A stretch of DNA of 64,000 nt from Pseudeuparius sepicola. Lineage: Eukaryota; Arthropoda; Insecta; Coleoptera; Anthribidae. Position numbers and translations under genes: made by a program. Below, one piece after another: positions 35,001 to 45,865 of this stretch (position 1 is the stretch's first letter; the number at the start of each line of letters is the position of its first letter). The stretch is from assembly GCA_963920635.1 (NCBI GenBank), contig OY987308.1, positions 20,675,096 to 20,739,095 on the forward strand, written 5' to 3'. The notes beneath the pieces were generated by a model that saw only the letters and a list, made by a program, of their open reading frames with translations, did no database searches and had not been told where the DNA came from.

Positions 35001-38000
35001 GGTACCTATTTTAGGTTACTCAATGGCACAGGTCTTTAACTGTCAACAAAAGGTTTTGTAAAAGATACAGAAGTTAGTTATAAAAGAACATTGTTTATAA
35101 TCATGGTGTCCAAAATCGTTTTTAATCATCTCTGCATAATAAATGTCTAGCCCACCACTGGCTACAAAAGTAAAATATACCTTTCTGCCACACCAATCGC
35201 TGTTATCATCTGCGAACGGCCAGGTTTTTCCTGTGGTTATTTCTCTTAGGAAAACAATGATTCATAAGTAACTTTTAAGGTGCTTAATATCATTGTCGAC
35301 TAGGTACTTTACAAACGTTTCCTGATAGCAAACCTTTGTCAGCCGCTTTCCGAGAATATCCGCTTATTAAGACTCTACACTGTTCTGTACCTGAGTGACC
35401 TATGACCTTGGCCAGCGACCCGTAGAATCTCAAGAGAATATTACACCACCGGACGCCAGGTATATTATTTCACGTTTTTGCACGCATTCTACATAAACTA
35501 TTAGGTCTGGTCACAGAATAACTTATTCTGTGGTCTGGTGTTGTTAGTTTTTTTCCTATTCACCAGCTGACACCCCATAACTCGTTCTTCTAATCTCCAT
35601 AAAATAATAATAGGGCAATATTAGCCTAAAAAAGTGCCGCTTGCGGTACCGAACGGCTTGGGACAGTTATCCAAAGGAATTGCGGTTTCCATAACAGAGA
35701 GTTATGATAATTAAAAGTGGGCTTTGTGTAGAAAAGGAACAGAATCGTTGGAATTCCTAGAAAGGTCAACAGACAAGACAGGAAACCAAAAGTCTACGTA
35801 GGAAGGCGTTTGATTGCACAAATCGCTAACTGAGTCATTTAGTGAATGATTCCAACATTCCACATGTGAAAATATCTTTAGTAAATCTGTATTTTTGATG
35901 CAGACCAAGGCGAAAGTTTCGTTTGTTGTTTTTTTCCTGAAATTCCACAAGTTTTCTTGGCGTGGTTGCATTTTGGTTTGCAACAGAAGACGGCATGGCA
36001 TCGAGTACGTGTACCTGGTCAGGACCGGTTTTTCGGATTTTTTGCCCCGCCGAAACTGGTACTACGGACCGATGCGACATACATGGTGCCGAAAATTCGC
36101 CTTTAACGATTTTTTGAGGGCATTCCACTTCCCAAATTTGCTAAATGTAGCACCCATTATCTGATTGCTCTTTATCTTTGTTTGCGCATTCGAGTTTCTA
36201 CAGATAGCAAAAGCTTTCGAGTAAATGAGAAACGTAAAGTATCATTCACCGTGTAAAAGTAGAATAACGAATATGACTCTGCCATGCGTGGGATAACTCT
36301 ATCCCTAGGAGTAGAGGCCCTGTATGACACAAAAAGTGACAGTTATTCCTTTTAACAGAGGTTGGACAACGATCGGATCTCTCTCTCTGGCGAGGGTCTT
36401 ATTTTCCCTATGAAATTCATTTTGTGCAACAGACATATATTTTTTCGCTCTTTCTAACATTCCCCTAGCAGCACGATGTATCAAAATTGGATTTTAAGGT
36501 TAAGCTAACGACAGTTAACTGCCATAAGCGTAGGTAGATGAGGGCACAGTTTAAAATGTATAAAAATATAGATAAGACCAATAAATAGGTAAATAGGTTA
36601 GGTAGTAGTATGTTATTTGCAAAGCTTAACTAATAATATTATTGAAGTTTGAATGGAAAAGTGAAGAAACATATAATTTGTTCCAAGAAAACAGAAATTT
36701 TAGGATATCAGGATAAAAACATTTATTAAATTTTTGTAGGAGGGTGGTATATGTAGATAGGTATGTACATACAATTAAACAAGGCTCTAGCATACCAACT
36801 AATCAAACTTTCGAATATTTCTTCAATAGGAATCATAGCTGCAATAATAATTATTCCGTTCATTTACAAATAAAAAAGGTCTTTTAAATGGTTTTACTGT
36901 ATGGTTTCGTTTCTTCAAACTCTCTTCTTATACATACCATCATAATTTTAAGACAATTAATACTGAAATTTGTACGGAACAAAAAGTTTGAAAGTTTGTT
37001 TTGGTAATATGAATCAACCAATAATAATACGGAATTAAGCTGAATAAAAAATGAGTACCTAGGTATTTAATATCGATATATTAGTCTCTCATTCTTTTTT
37101 TGGTAAAATAAAAGTTAATAACTTTTTAATGCAAGAGAGATCATCTACATTTCAATAAAGAAGACAACAGTATTTTTGTTTTTAAAGATATATTGTAAGT
37201 AAATAGGAAAAATCAAACTAGTACAAGTTCTCAGAAATTTATACATACTTAATAATGGTTCTTTCTTGCTAAAGTCACGTTCATCAAACGTTGCAGGAGA
37301 TGATCCTTTCTTCAGCACAACCTGACACTCAAAATCCATGTCGGAGAAGTGAACCTCTGAAAGTTAAAGAACTATAAATTTAAGCTACCTAAACATAATA
37401 AAACGCTGCCATCAAATGCTATTTTTTTATCAGCAAGAAATTTGTAATGTAATATAAGCTCACACATTTAACTGACTACACAAAAAGGGTTCTTTATATT
37501 CCCACCCGTGTTAACTTCTTTTTTGTCCGATTTTGTTGGTCTTAGTGCAAAATAAAGCACCTTCAAAACTGCCTCTCTCTAACACATATACTTACATTTT
37601 TATTATTCCATGAAACGAAAAATGCCTAGCCCGGTCCAGTGTAAATATACCTAACAGGTTTTACCTCCTTGAAGGGCAAACATTTTAATTTTATCTCTTT
37701 AACATTGGGAAATTTTCATAAGAATTCTAATAGGGGGTTTGTAGAACCTTATGGACTTTTATTGAAAATAAATAGGTAGGTACTAATATTTAATACGTAT
37801 TAATTAAGGTATCTTATGTTATGTTGCTGATGCAGATTAAGAAAATTATTCTGCAGATTAAAATCACAGATCAAACAAAAAATAAAAAACTAGAGATACT
37901 TATGTAATTAAATTTACTTACCTCGCAAATTTTCGTATCATTTCCAACTCTCATGTTAGGGTATTTCATTTGCACCATCGTGCTCGTTCTTCTGCGCTTT

Positions 38001-41000
38001 TTGGAAAGGGTGTTATGAAAAATTCATCCTGCTCAGAATTCTTGCAGTTTCTTATTACACAAGATGTCACTTTTAACTGTTAACATTCCTTTTTGCAAAA
38101 GAAAATGAGCACGCTCAATAATTTGTCGACAGTTTTGTTGACAAACTGGCACCTGCCAAGATAAGAATATAATAAAAACAATGTTACTAGATCTGCCAAA
38201 ATCTGTTGTCCAACCTCTGTTAAAACGAATAACTGTCACTTTTTGTGTCATACAGGGCCTCTACCTAGGAGTATCCCCACTCAAGGGTAATACCTACAAT
38301 AAACAAATGAAAAACAGCCGAGCTTCGAGCTTCAAAAACCCGACAACAAGGCGGTAGGCGTATATGCAACCAAGAATACACATACGTGTTAGTCCTTGGC
38401 ATTTCTACGCTCCACATGTGAAAAAATGTAACTATAATAAAGAAATGTTATATTTATATTATAAACAACAGACAATACTGTCATGTTTGGCTATGATGCT
38501 GTGAAGCAAATAGTGATCCAAATCTTGTAAACTCTTCTTCCCACCCACATTTTGAAAGTTACAGAAAATCTAATCTCGCTTGCGACTTGAAAAATACCTT
38601 ATTATTGTTTGCCAACAAAATTTTCTAGATTTATTATTTAGCAAATATCTGCTTAAAAAGATAACCAGCTCAAGGACTGTACAGTTTAAGATGTCACAAT
38701 TTTTCAGCATATTTAAATTTCCCCGATTTCAAAACTAAAATAACACCATTTAAATATTGTGCACGCAAGGCTTGTAAATAAGTTCATGTATACCTTGTCA
38801 ACTCCATAGTCTGAATACTAATAATTATTTACTAGCAATTATTTAATTAATTAATTTTGCAATCTAAAGGCGTCAACGACATTCCTATAAGTTTCGCAAA
38901 ATCGGACCAAAAGTGTTTTCAGGTGAATAACAAAAAAACGCTAAAAGGAAAATGAATAATACGTTCTCATTTACAAGACAGGTTTCCCGAGTATTTCTCA
39001 GATTAGAAACTAGAAACCGACGCATATTTGTCGAACTACTTATCTAAATGCAAGCCTAGGCAATAGAGTAAATATTCTTATTTTAAAGGCAAGAAGCCCT
39101 TCTTATCTAGAAATAGTGGTGGCTTTGTTTTGTTTGCCCTGCGGAATATACACAGAAGCGCCTATTTTAAATTTCGGGGAGTGTTTCGTTCACTTTGAGT
39201 CGCTAGAAGCTTTCTCGACTTTTCCAAAATACGGTTGTTTCAAAGTCACGAGGCTATATAGAATTTCCCCCTGAAAAGCACCTCAGACAATCAGAGAGAT
39301 GACTCACTGATATTGTTACAAACAAATTGCAGTCCTTATAAATCGCTAACATAATAAACAATTACTATATTAAAATCGAATTGATAAGTAGTATGGAAGG
39401 AGTGTAGAGAGAGAAACTAGACAGCCAAACAAACAAATAAGCACTGATTACCCACTTCTACGCCACTGGTCGTTCAAGATGTTTGGTATTATGCTAACCC
39501 ATGCCTTTATAATGTGTACCAAATTTGATTTAAATACCTAAACTAGTTTTGAAAATATTCAATATTTTTTAAGAGAAAGTGTGGTTATTTTTTGAAGATC
39601 TAGATATCACCTCTTACAGTCTGGTCCCATATAATATTCAAAACGCTGTTGAGAAGACAGTCCCATCAAATCCGTCCATTATGATATTATCTTTGTCTCT
39701 ATCATTCTGTGTCTCTATCCTTCTCTAGAGCTGGCTGCCTTTATCACACTCAGTGAATTTGTCCCTTGTGCAACTTCCATACTACTTATTACCTCGATGA
39801 TTCTAAGCTATCGTTTTACCTTGAAACATTTGTATATACGTATACATGCAGAATTCAATTATTCATCTTAAAAATATCGACGGGATAACTTAAAGTTATT
39901 TTTCGACCTTGTTTTGGCATTTAATACGCTGTTCATGCAGTAGGTACCAATTTCCCATGCATATTTTTAGAATTAGATAATAAACCGATCCGGTATTTTG
40001 TATACTCTGGTCGGATGTATGTAGGTACTACGTCTGCTGACATTGGAACCTTTTTTTGGGTCATTGGCACGAAGTCTCAAAGATTTGGGGAGCGCGATTG
40101 GCAACACACCCCTACTCCTAGGCATAAACGTGTTTTTATTTTAACTAGAAAGCAAAGAGAAGCAGGCGAATATTTTGCACAACCGATTGAATGAACAATC
40201 ACACGTTGCCAAAGAAATCATTAAATGTCAATCAGGCCACGAGGGCTTGTGCAATATGTACGGACGACGTCTAAGAATTCAACAATACGTTCTATGTAAA
40301 TTAAGCAAGACGCATTTTTAAGTGGTCAACTATTCTTGATGGCAGTTAACCTAGAATGTATATTTTTAGCCCCTACTTTTGGACGTGACGAAAACAACTC
40401 CTCTCTGATTACGACCAAAAGACATCGCCGTTTTTACCTGCGTTCTGTCTGTTCCGAAACCGGTAGATCTGCTCCCAAAATAGCCCAAACATGGGGTGTT
40501 AACTAGGAAATGGGTTGTCACGCCCGATGTTGGCCTTGAGAGTTTACCTGGCAAGGAAACATGGCTTTAATTACAACCAGAATCCAAATATTGCGGCAGA
40601 GATAGCGAATACTTAACTTTGTCCCTGCAGCATTTCACGTTCGTTTTTCTCCAATTAGACTACTAATACTACTAATAAGGATAAGAAGTCATGCTCGGGT
40701 TTAGTGACTCTATGAGGGTCCCTCACTAAAATGACGTATGCCAGCCTCACCCCGAGGTCAAGTGGCCGGTCGTCTTGGGATGCACACAGACAAAATACGG
40801 CCAGGAATGTTATTTTATTTGGTCCATGTGTTTACATGCTGGTCTCGCAGTTTTAAAGGTGTCGTCTTCCGAAGAGTGTGTAATGAGAAATCAAATAAAT
40901 AGAAAAGGGATAGGTTAGCTTACTACTTGATAACATTAAAACATTGCAACCAGGGGAGGGAGAGGCAAGAGCGAATAGCAAATGGGATGTGATTATAATA

Positions 41001-43228
41001 AAATATTATAATCCAGGAAGAAGTATTGGGAGGTGGTGGGGTGAAGCACGGGCAAATTGGACAGTAGAGGCTGCGCCACGGCCACGCATCTACTGAGGGA
41101 CTCCCCACGTAATCGATTAGTAGAGGGAACTTATTTGCGGTTAGTGCCGTCCACCACTTCGATTGCATTAGTGGCAATGTCACCTTCATACCCATCTCTT
41201 AGGCTTATTCGATTTCTTATTATGGATATATCCTTACACACTGTTCGCCAGACAACACCTTTAGCACTGACAGGATCGGTGTAAAAAGTAACGGCCTCAC
41301 GCAGGCGCTAGGTACAGTGATACCAAACTCATCGGCAGTCCAGGATTGTCTTATAATTTTGCTTTGCTACGTAAACTGAAGCCTGTTTCTCGTAGGGACG
41401 GTGGCCGCATATGTTCTGTAATAATAGTAATCGCCCTCTCTGGCGTGACAGGCACTTGGCCGGTTCATTGTATAGGAAAACATTCCCCACACATTACACA
41501 CACGTTCCGTACACTGAATAGAGACAAAGTGGCCATTATTAACTTGTTTTATGGACACTTGAAAATATATATCTAGAAAACGCGTTGCGGAAAAACAGAA
41601 ACTTCTTTCGTTCTGCGTTGCTTTCCTCTACCCACGCACGTTCTTTCAAGTGTTATAAATCGAGGGAGGCTATTTTCGACCGGACGCTGTTCATACGACC
41701 ACGCGAAAACTGGAATTTGGAAATTTCGATAAAAAAATACCGGGGAGTCTGCGGACTCGATTTAAAATAAACACGAGTGTATGTAGTACACGGGATAATC
41801 TCAATAGGTCAATGATCAACGTATCGTTGCGTAAATTGACTGCTTGTAGCAAATACGGACGGTCAAACGGTAACTATATGCAATCTGTTATTATGTTGCA
41901 AATAAGAGTGAAGTAACCGGAAATATTGAGTGAAGCGTGTCCGTAAAATCATTTTTCTTTGTACCTACATAATTTTGCTACAAGAAATTTATAAACACAC
42001 TATTTGTATAAATAAACCCATTTTTATTTACACGCAAGGATCTTCAGACTCTTCCTTCTTCTTCTTAATTTTTCAAAACGCCGGAGACGTTAACAGTTCC
42101 TCTGCGTCCCACTTGCGACGAATAATTAGCAATTTAAATGCGCAACTCAACGGCTCTCTAAAGCAAATGTTTACATTATTTTACTTTCAAAACACATCTC
42201 GGATTTTAGGAGCGAATTTTTTTCCCGATACGCCCAACGTCTGGGTACCTAAAAATTCCAAAGAACAGATTTGTGACTCACTGGTGACTACACGATGGAG
42301 ATAGAATAAATAAATATATTTGGTCCGGAATTTGGATGCTTTCTGACAAATCTGTAATAACAGTTTACAGTACTCCCCTGCTCCTGAAATTTGATGATGA
42401 ATCAAAAAGTATCAGACCAGATTTGTCAGATTTCCCCAGATGTCAATCAAGGACTGCATGGCTGCTTATTGCAATCTCACATAAGAGAAAATATTTACCT
42501 ACCTTTTCCTATTATAAATAATTATAGCAAATATCCTGGAAGCTGGCATTCTATTTTTAAAGCGAAAATTAACATCGCGCTCCTCAATTTTATACAATAT
42601 AACGAAACGACGTTATTAGGTGGGGCTAAAAGGCCGATGAACATCATTAAGTAATGACTTGGTAATTACCATGTTCTTCAATGAAGAAAGGACGTTATTT
42701 CAGTTATTTTACCCTACAGCATAATATTGGTTATTTTCCGTTATCTAGAGTTTCCGTGTGTTTATTTTGGAGATATCGAACTGTGGGCATGAGTAATACA
42801 ACCCCAATAAATAGGACACCTACCTTATTGGTCGATTTTTTATTAAGGGATGTATTCTATGACCTATGACTCACTAAAAACAAACCGAAGTAGCGCATAG
42901 TCATCCCTTAAGAGAGGTACCTACCTCTACCTTGAGAAAGATTGAAGACATTCCGTACACTTGAAAGCGGTTTCGGGTGCCTACACCAGAATTAAAAAGC
43001 ACCTGCGGGCCAAAAACCCGCTCTAGTCACCTCTCATCTCAACCTGCTTTCACGCAGCGCGCATATGCACAATTTCAACGGCAATTAAATCCGATTTTCA
43101 ACGTACAGATTCGTTCACAGACGAAAACCGAAAACCCCACACTAGTCACCATCCCCGCGGGCACCAAGACCCCTCGGACTTACCCAGAGCTCCGTGCCCC
43201 AGTTGGTGGTCTCCACCAAGGTACCCAT
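20012..43228 (-). CDS. Cip4: Cip4/Toca-type F-BAR, HR1 and SH3 protein
   Basis: Twelve coding exons on the - strand: 43228-43184, 33977-33862, 32621-32571, 29622-29478, 29427-29153, 27201-27030, 26978-26751, 24795-24766, 24676-24484, 22850-22568, 22495-22317 and 20172-20012. They sum to 1878 nt (625 residues) with every phase compatible. The protein starts MGTLVETTNWGTELWDQYDN. The F-BAR domain (about 10-290) contains FLEKYGHFVRDRA, YQPKKKEEED, NDLAGQHEVVAEDL and IERNVFPIINKCLDGI. HR1 (about 355-450) contains PPNQRRKKLTQKVEEL and the SH3 domain (about 558-622) has ALYPFE, GDGWTRVRR and GFVPTSYIE. The family tubulates membrane, binds Cdc42-GTP through HR1 and recruits WASP/WAVE and dynamin through SH3, in endocytosis and junction turnover. 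The 30-nt exon at 24766-24795 is the least certain. Introns are loaded with transposons; intron 1 is 9.2 kb. Confidence 0.93.
20295..21840. repeat. Tandem array of about 177-bp units in the last Cip4 intron
   Basis: Unit starts, marked by AACAATTTGATATCTGATCC or close variants, fall at about 20303, 20481, 20658, 20833, 21009, 21188, 21364, 21541 and 21719, a spacing of 175-179 nt. Each unit contains TCAAGAAATATTTTTTCC, AAATACTAAATATA and AACTGAAATGTGTAGAAT. Nine units, the last truncated near 21775-21840. Divergence between units is about 5-10 percent by eye. It resembles a short satellite-type array. Confidence 0.9.
21890..22310. repeat. TGTCA-rich degenerate repeat in Cip4 intron
   Basis: Recurrent TGTCAAAA/ATGTCA motifs lie in this intron segment and also before the 177-bp array (20205-20285). 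The segment 22201-22297 reappears, with one 14-nt deletion, at 23238-23320 inside a nested MITE. Confidence 0.6.
22889..24463. mobile_element. hAT-type non-autonomous element 1 (in Cip4 intron)
   Basis: Perfect 10-bp terminal inverted repeats CAGAGCTGGG / CCCAGCTCTG. The flanks are ACCGTCTT (plus one extra G) and ACCGTCTA, an imperfect 8-bp target duplication. Subterminal regions carry a tandem motif of about 18 nt, GATCTAAGATCTTCTAAA (about 22985-23110 on the left), possibly transposase binding sites. It fills the intron between the exons at 24484-24676 and 22568-22850; without it that intron would be about 50-58 nt. A second MITE is inserted inside. No transposase frame. Confidence 0.88.
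23132..23968. mobile_element. MITE nested in hAT-type element 1
   Basis: Inverted arms of about 100 bp start TACAGGGTGTCC and include CTCGCGTGAGCAGGTAG. At the matching position of the sister element (about 27585-27600) the sequence runs through uninterrupted, so the junctions are verified by an empty site with TA/TATA at the insertion point. Inside its left part sits an 83-nt copy of Cip4 intron sequence (23238-23320). No transposase. Confidence 0.82.
25490..25660. repeat. Short hairpin in Cip4 intron
   Basis: GATAATACCTTTCGTCAATTT near 25512 is matched by the complement of AAATTAACGAAAGGTATTAT near 25620-25640. The arms enclose about 80 nt, including CATTGGGATTATAAT. Likely a tiny MITE or element terminus. 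Confidence 0.55.
25801..25875 (-). tRNA. tRNA-Pro-like pseudogene
   Basis: Read on the - strand, GATTCTCGCTTTGCGTGCGA and then GGGTTCAAATCC match the anticodon and T arms of tRNA-Pro, but the anticodon loop is TTTGCGT instead of TTTGGGT. The acceptor stem does not pair convincingly. A decayed tRNA or tRNA-derived SINE head within a Cip4 intron. Confidence 0.55.
27244..29117. mobile_element. hAT-type non-autonomous element 2 (in Cip4 intron)
   Basis: Same family and orientation as 22889-24463, with ends CAGAGCTGGG / CCCAGCTCTG. It is flanked by the perfect 8-bp duplication GCGCCCTC (27236-27243 and 29118-29125). GATCTAAGATCTTCTAAA-type subterminal repeats occur at about 27380-27560 and again near 28840-29080. 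The host intron (27202-29152) would be about 69 nt without it. It carries a further TA-flanked insertion at 28106-28594 absent from element 1. Confidence 0.92.
28106..28594. mobile_element. Tc1/mariner-type MITE nested in element 2
   Basis: Inverted ends: CAGGGACCGGCAGAAAGTTG on the left and, inverted, CAGTGACCGGCAGAAATTTG on the right. TA dinucleotides lie immediately outside both ends, the Tc1/mariner target. The 489 bp have no transposase frame. Confidence 0.75.
29651..29768. repeat. Perfect 32-bp hairpin beside a Cip4 exon
   Basis: 29651-29682 and 29737-29768 are perfect inverted copies of TTCAACGAATGTTCATACCT plus 12 more bases, with a 54-nt loop. It begins 29 nt upstream (in gene sense) of the exon at 29478-29622, close to where its branch point should lie, and its distal end abuts the next mobile element. 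Confidence 0.85.
29769..30662. mobile_element. Dispersed element X, copy 1
   Basis: Ends CCTGGACCGACACTATATTA and, inverted, CCTGGACCAACACTATATTA. GTTGAAC occurs just outside both ends. Internal sequence is shared with 50690-51600, including GGTAGATTTGTTTGTGA and TAGATATTATTTTGGAAGAG (with small indels). Small open frames have no recognised domain. A short relic of the terminus is also at about 7265-7300. Confidence 0.7.
31065..31784. mobile_element. MITE with ACAGGGTGT ends
   Basis: Inverted arms of about 130 bp start TACAGGGTGTAAACGAATAA and include a second, internal TACAGGGTGTCAAAC boundary on each side (31178 and 31663-31676), as if two related elements were nested. Flanks are TA-rich. 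No transposase. Confidence 0.7.
31811..32015 (-). pseudogene. Penelope-like reverse transcriptase fragment
   Basis: On the - strand, two frames separated by stops or a frameshift give RWDIISTNCDISQTKFIEYL and then FSFDNKFYKQTPMANSTISP followed by an MDDLIDE segment. The pattern F.F..FY.Q...M..S.ISP....VM.DL resembles the Penelope-like RT block F.F...Y.Q..G..MGSPLSP...D..M..LE, with the glycines lost. A decayed fragment of about 70 residues. Confidence 0.55.
32133..32162 (+). ncRNA. Hammerhead-like core (possible Penelope pLTR relic)
   Basis: CTGAAGA, then AGTTCC-loop-GGAAC, then GAAAGC resembles the hammerhead ribozyme core CUGANGA, stem II, GAAA, with one extra A before stem II. Hammerhead motifs are known in terminal repeats of Penelope-like elements, and an RT relic lies 120 bp away on the opposite strand. 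Stems I and III were not established. Confidence 0.3.
33978..36311. other. Cip4 intron 1, proximal part
   Basis: Contains dispersed repeat R1 copy B (34560-34980) and otherwise no recognised gene. The open frames in 35711-36164 on both strands have no motif. Confidence 0.5.
34560..34980 (+). repeat. Dispersed repeat family R1, copy B
   Basis: Collinear with copies A, C and E. It includes CCGGCCAATAAAGGCCCATT, AAGTCAAGCAACGCCG, ACGGGTGATCCCTTAT and the terminal hairpin with GCCTCGGC and CACATGAGTCATAAAAAG. The right end reads TTGGTACATAAATAACC. Confidence 0.75.
36312..38263 (-). mobile_element. P-element-like transposon with broken THAP domain
   Basis: Terminal inverted repeats of at least 35 bp start TAGAGGCCCTGTATGACACA and continue to GTTATTC with one mismatch. 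The perfect 8-bp direct repeat CCTAGGAG flanks the element (36304-36311 and 38264-38271), the duplication size of P elements. On the - strand, near the right end, a THAP-type zinc finger is readable in pieces: CVIRNCKNSEQDEFF.TPFP and ERARWCK at about 38060-37965, a frameshift, then KICEVHFSDMDFE across an intron (37921-37355) and SPATFDERDF to 37249. The order C-x4-C ... W ... C-x2-H with TPFP matches THAP domains, which P transposases carry at the N-terminus. The rest of a transposase is not recognisable, so this is a defective copy of 1952 bp. Confidence 0.8.
38272..43183. other. Cip4 intron 1, distal part
   Basis: About 4.9 kb with no recognised gene, RNA or complete mobile element. A block at 41180-41255 is shared with 3140-3190. 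The open frames are short and motif-free. Confidence 0.5.
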
Positions 43229-43560
43229 TTAATCCAGTTTCGCGGCGATTCCCGCGCGGCGAACTTCGGCGGAAATTCAAACGGGGATTTTCGCGAAACG
43301 GTTGCACCCGACACTGCCCAACATGGCACCCGCGGAGTTACGGCTCGGTCTCTCGAATGCCGGCGGCCGGGCGGCCCTCGTCGGCCGACGGTTTGAAGAG
43401 AATCGGGAGAGTTTGCAGTGGTCGGAGACATCTAGCGGAAGCTTGTGGAACTCGGCGGTAGGGTTCTACTTTCAGATGGTTTGCGATTGATTTTAGTGGG
43501 AAATGTCCGATAGGAGGAGGTCCGTTCCGATAGGGCACTGAAGAAACCTGGACCGTGTGC
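43000..43560 (-). promoter_or_regulatory. GC-rich Cip4 start region
   Basis: A GC-rich island surrounds the Cip4 start codon (43226-43228). It is the only GC-rich block upstream of that exon within several kilobases, so it is the likely promoter and 5'UTR. The start codon context on the - strand is TTAAATGGG. Confidence 0.45.
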
Positions 43561-45865
43561 AAAGTTCACCTAAATCCTATTTGCAATACTTCTGTCACAG
43601 CTTAAATATGAAAGCTGTGCTTCTGTGGCCATTCAAACCAAAGAGCAATAAGGAAAGAGAAGGAAACAGAAGAATGTAAACCTGGCTAGCACCAGAGCAT
43701 ATAAAACATAAAACAACCAGCATACTCTTGAGAAATCATCCGCAAATTTAATGACCTTGAGCCATACTGGGGGAATAGAAGTCAGAGGTGTAGTCGGGAA
43801 AATCAATTCAGAAATACAGAGCAGCTTTGACTCCTTCCTGGAATTCTTTGTTTAAATATACCTACTAGCACAAAGCCCAATTTCCACAAAAGCACACTTC
43901 ACGGCACTATAATATCTATCATACAGCCTAAAAAGAACTGCCCAATCGCCCCGACACTGCATCCATTTGACAGAATCTATTCCCAAATGGCGGCTGCGCG
44001 AACAGGTGCTCAAAATTTTCCAGCCATGCGGAGTTTAACTGCTGGTTGTTTTATATGCTCTGCTAGCAGAACTATTGAGGTAGTATGGGGGGGGGGGGGA
44101 GGCGCCATAACGCCATTAACATTACTTTGTCGCATATAGCAAACGGGTTCAGGGGGCGAGGCTAAGAGTCTTGGAGTAGAGTAGTTATACAGGTAATATT
44201 TTTCTTTTCATAAAGTACCAAAGTGGATATTATAAATTATATTGATACTAATTGATACGGCTCTGCCTATTGTTTACATTACCTCTGAAATGTAATTCCT
44301 GTGAATTTCCTTATGTCCACGTTAGAATTGCTACTGCAACAACGTACAGAACATGACATATTTATTTACAGTGGTGAATAGCTCGCAATAACATGGAAAA
44401 TTGCACTTTTAGCCACTTTTAATGGACTTTGCACCGAGTCGACAAATTGACGTTGTTCTTGTAATCTATCACGTGGGTGAACCCGTTTTGGGTCACGTGA
44501 CAGCTTCCCCCCCCCCCCCCTCCCATACTAACTCAATGGCTATAGTCAAATTATTTTAAGAAGTCCTGACTGGGACTGTCAACTGGTAATTTCGCCATCC
44601 TAAGTTGGCATTAATGCAGCAACCGGGTCATAAGTCCAGGTCAGTAACGAGCCCATTTGCACAATGGATAACTACTAATAACACGAACAAGAACAACACA
44701 GATAACGGTAAAACTCACGAAACGTACAAAACCCGCGAATATTTTCACTGCCCAAAGTTTGAAACCTTTTGAACCATCCGGAAAACCTTCACGGTCACTT
44801 CACAACACCGAAATAAAATTTGCCTGAGTACGCACCATAGACGCAGCCGCAAGTAGCTGATTATACCAAAATGAAAGTGTTTCCATGACGTTTGAAATTA
44901 TTATTAAAATGAGTTGTAATCATTAGTTATTTTTATTTGTAGCGACATAAACGTGATTGCAATAGGGTTTTTATTTTATTATGTTCTTTTTTCGTATCAC
45001 TTGGGTAACTTTTCACATCAGAAATCAATGAGTGACGTCATTAACTGGTTGAGACACATATACCAATGCTATACCCATGGTTAACAGAAAATTCCTAGGG
45101 ATTTTGTGGAGAATGTCATCTGACAAAATCGGGACTTCTTACAGTAATCGGGGTATAGCACCCTTGTTTATAAACAAGGCTAGCACTTATATAAACAAAA
45201 AGCACCGTTGATTGAGGAACTAGCACCAGAGCAAACAATCCGTAATTACTTTTCTAGTGTAAATATTATTTCTATGGCCTAATATTGTAATCTGTTTATT
45301 TATTAATCATATAAATAGAGGCACAGACATGGAACATAGAGTGTAGGAGACGTTTTTCTAACACTTGTCTGCAATTTTTTTTTCCATTAATTTTTCGCGG
45401 CTTGTAGAGAGATAAGTATACGCGACTAAATTTAAGATGCCAACGCCCCGACGGGACTATGCGAACTAATATATGGGCCATCGTCACCATGCTATGGGTC
45501 TAGTCTACACTGCATTGTTCTTTGTTCTTGTAACGAGTCCGTTGTTCTTGTTCATTGTTGGCATAGCCCATAGACTAGTTTAGCATTGAGCCTATAGAGG
45601 GCGTATTTCTTATATTCATTGAGGTACTAGCTCAATGCTTATATTCAATGGCTATAGGCTGTCAAAATAATGTTTAAATAATATAAAAATCTTTATTTGA
45701 AGCGTATGTATACAGTAAACTGTGTTTATTTCATGGATTTGATAAAATATATGATAAGATGATAAAGCTTAAGATTATGTAGTGTTAAACCAATATTAAA
45801 AATACTTTAAGTACTTGATGGGCCTCAAAAATAAAAAAAAAACACATCAACATATTAAATCGGTA
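43561..45865. other. Intergenic between Cip4 5' end and cortactin 3' end
   Basis: No gene recognised. Contains a YY1/Pho-like AAATGGCGGCTG at about 43986 and a foldback with G/C homopolymers (44066-44544). Confidence 0.45.
44066..44544. mobile_element. MITE with poly-G/poly-C ends
   Basis: Left end ATTGAGGTAGTATGGGGGGG and right end the inverse of ATTGAGTTAGTATGGGAGGG, each followed by a homopolymer of about 11-14 G or C. The interior (about 480 bp) has no coding frame. Homopolymer lengths here are prone to sequencing error. Confidence 0.6.

Noticed and set aside
35711..36164. Overlapping 90-97 codon frames in Cip4 intron 1
   Set aside because: No motif, open on both strands, ordinary composition for chance frames.
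37145..37339. MDFECQVV open frame as an alternative Cip4 first exon
   Set aside because: It is the second half of the THAP domain inside the P-like element, not related to F-BAR proteins; the true first exon ends in NWGTELW at 43184.
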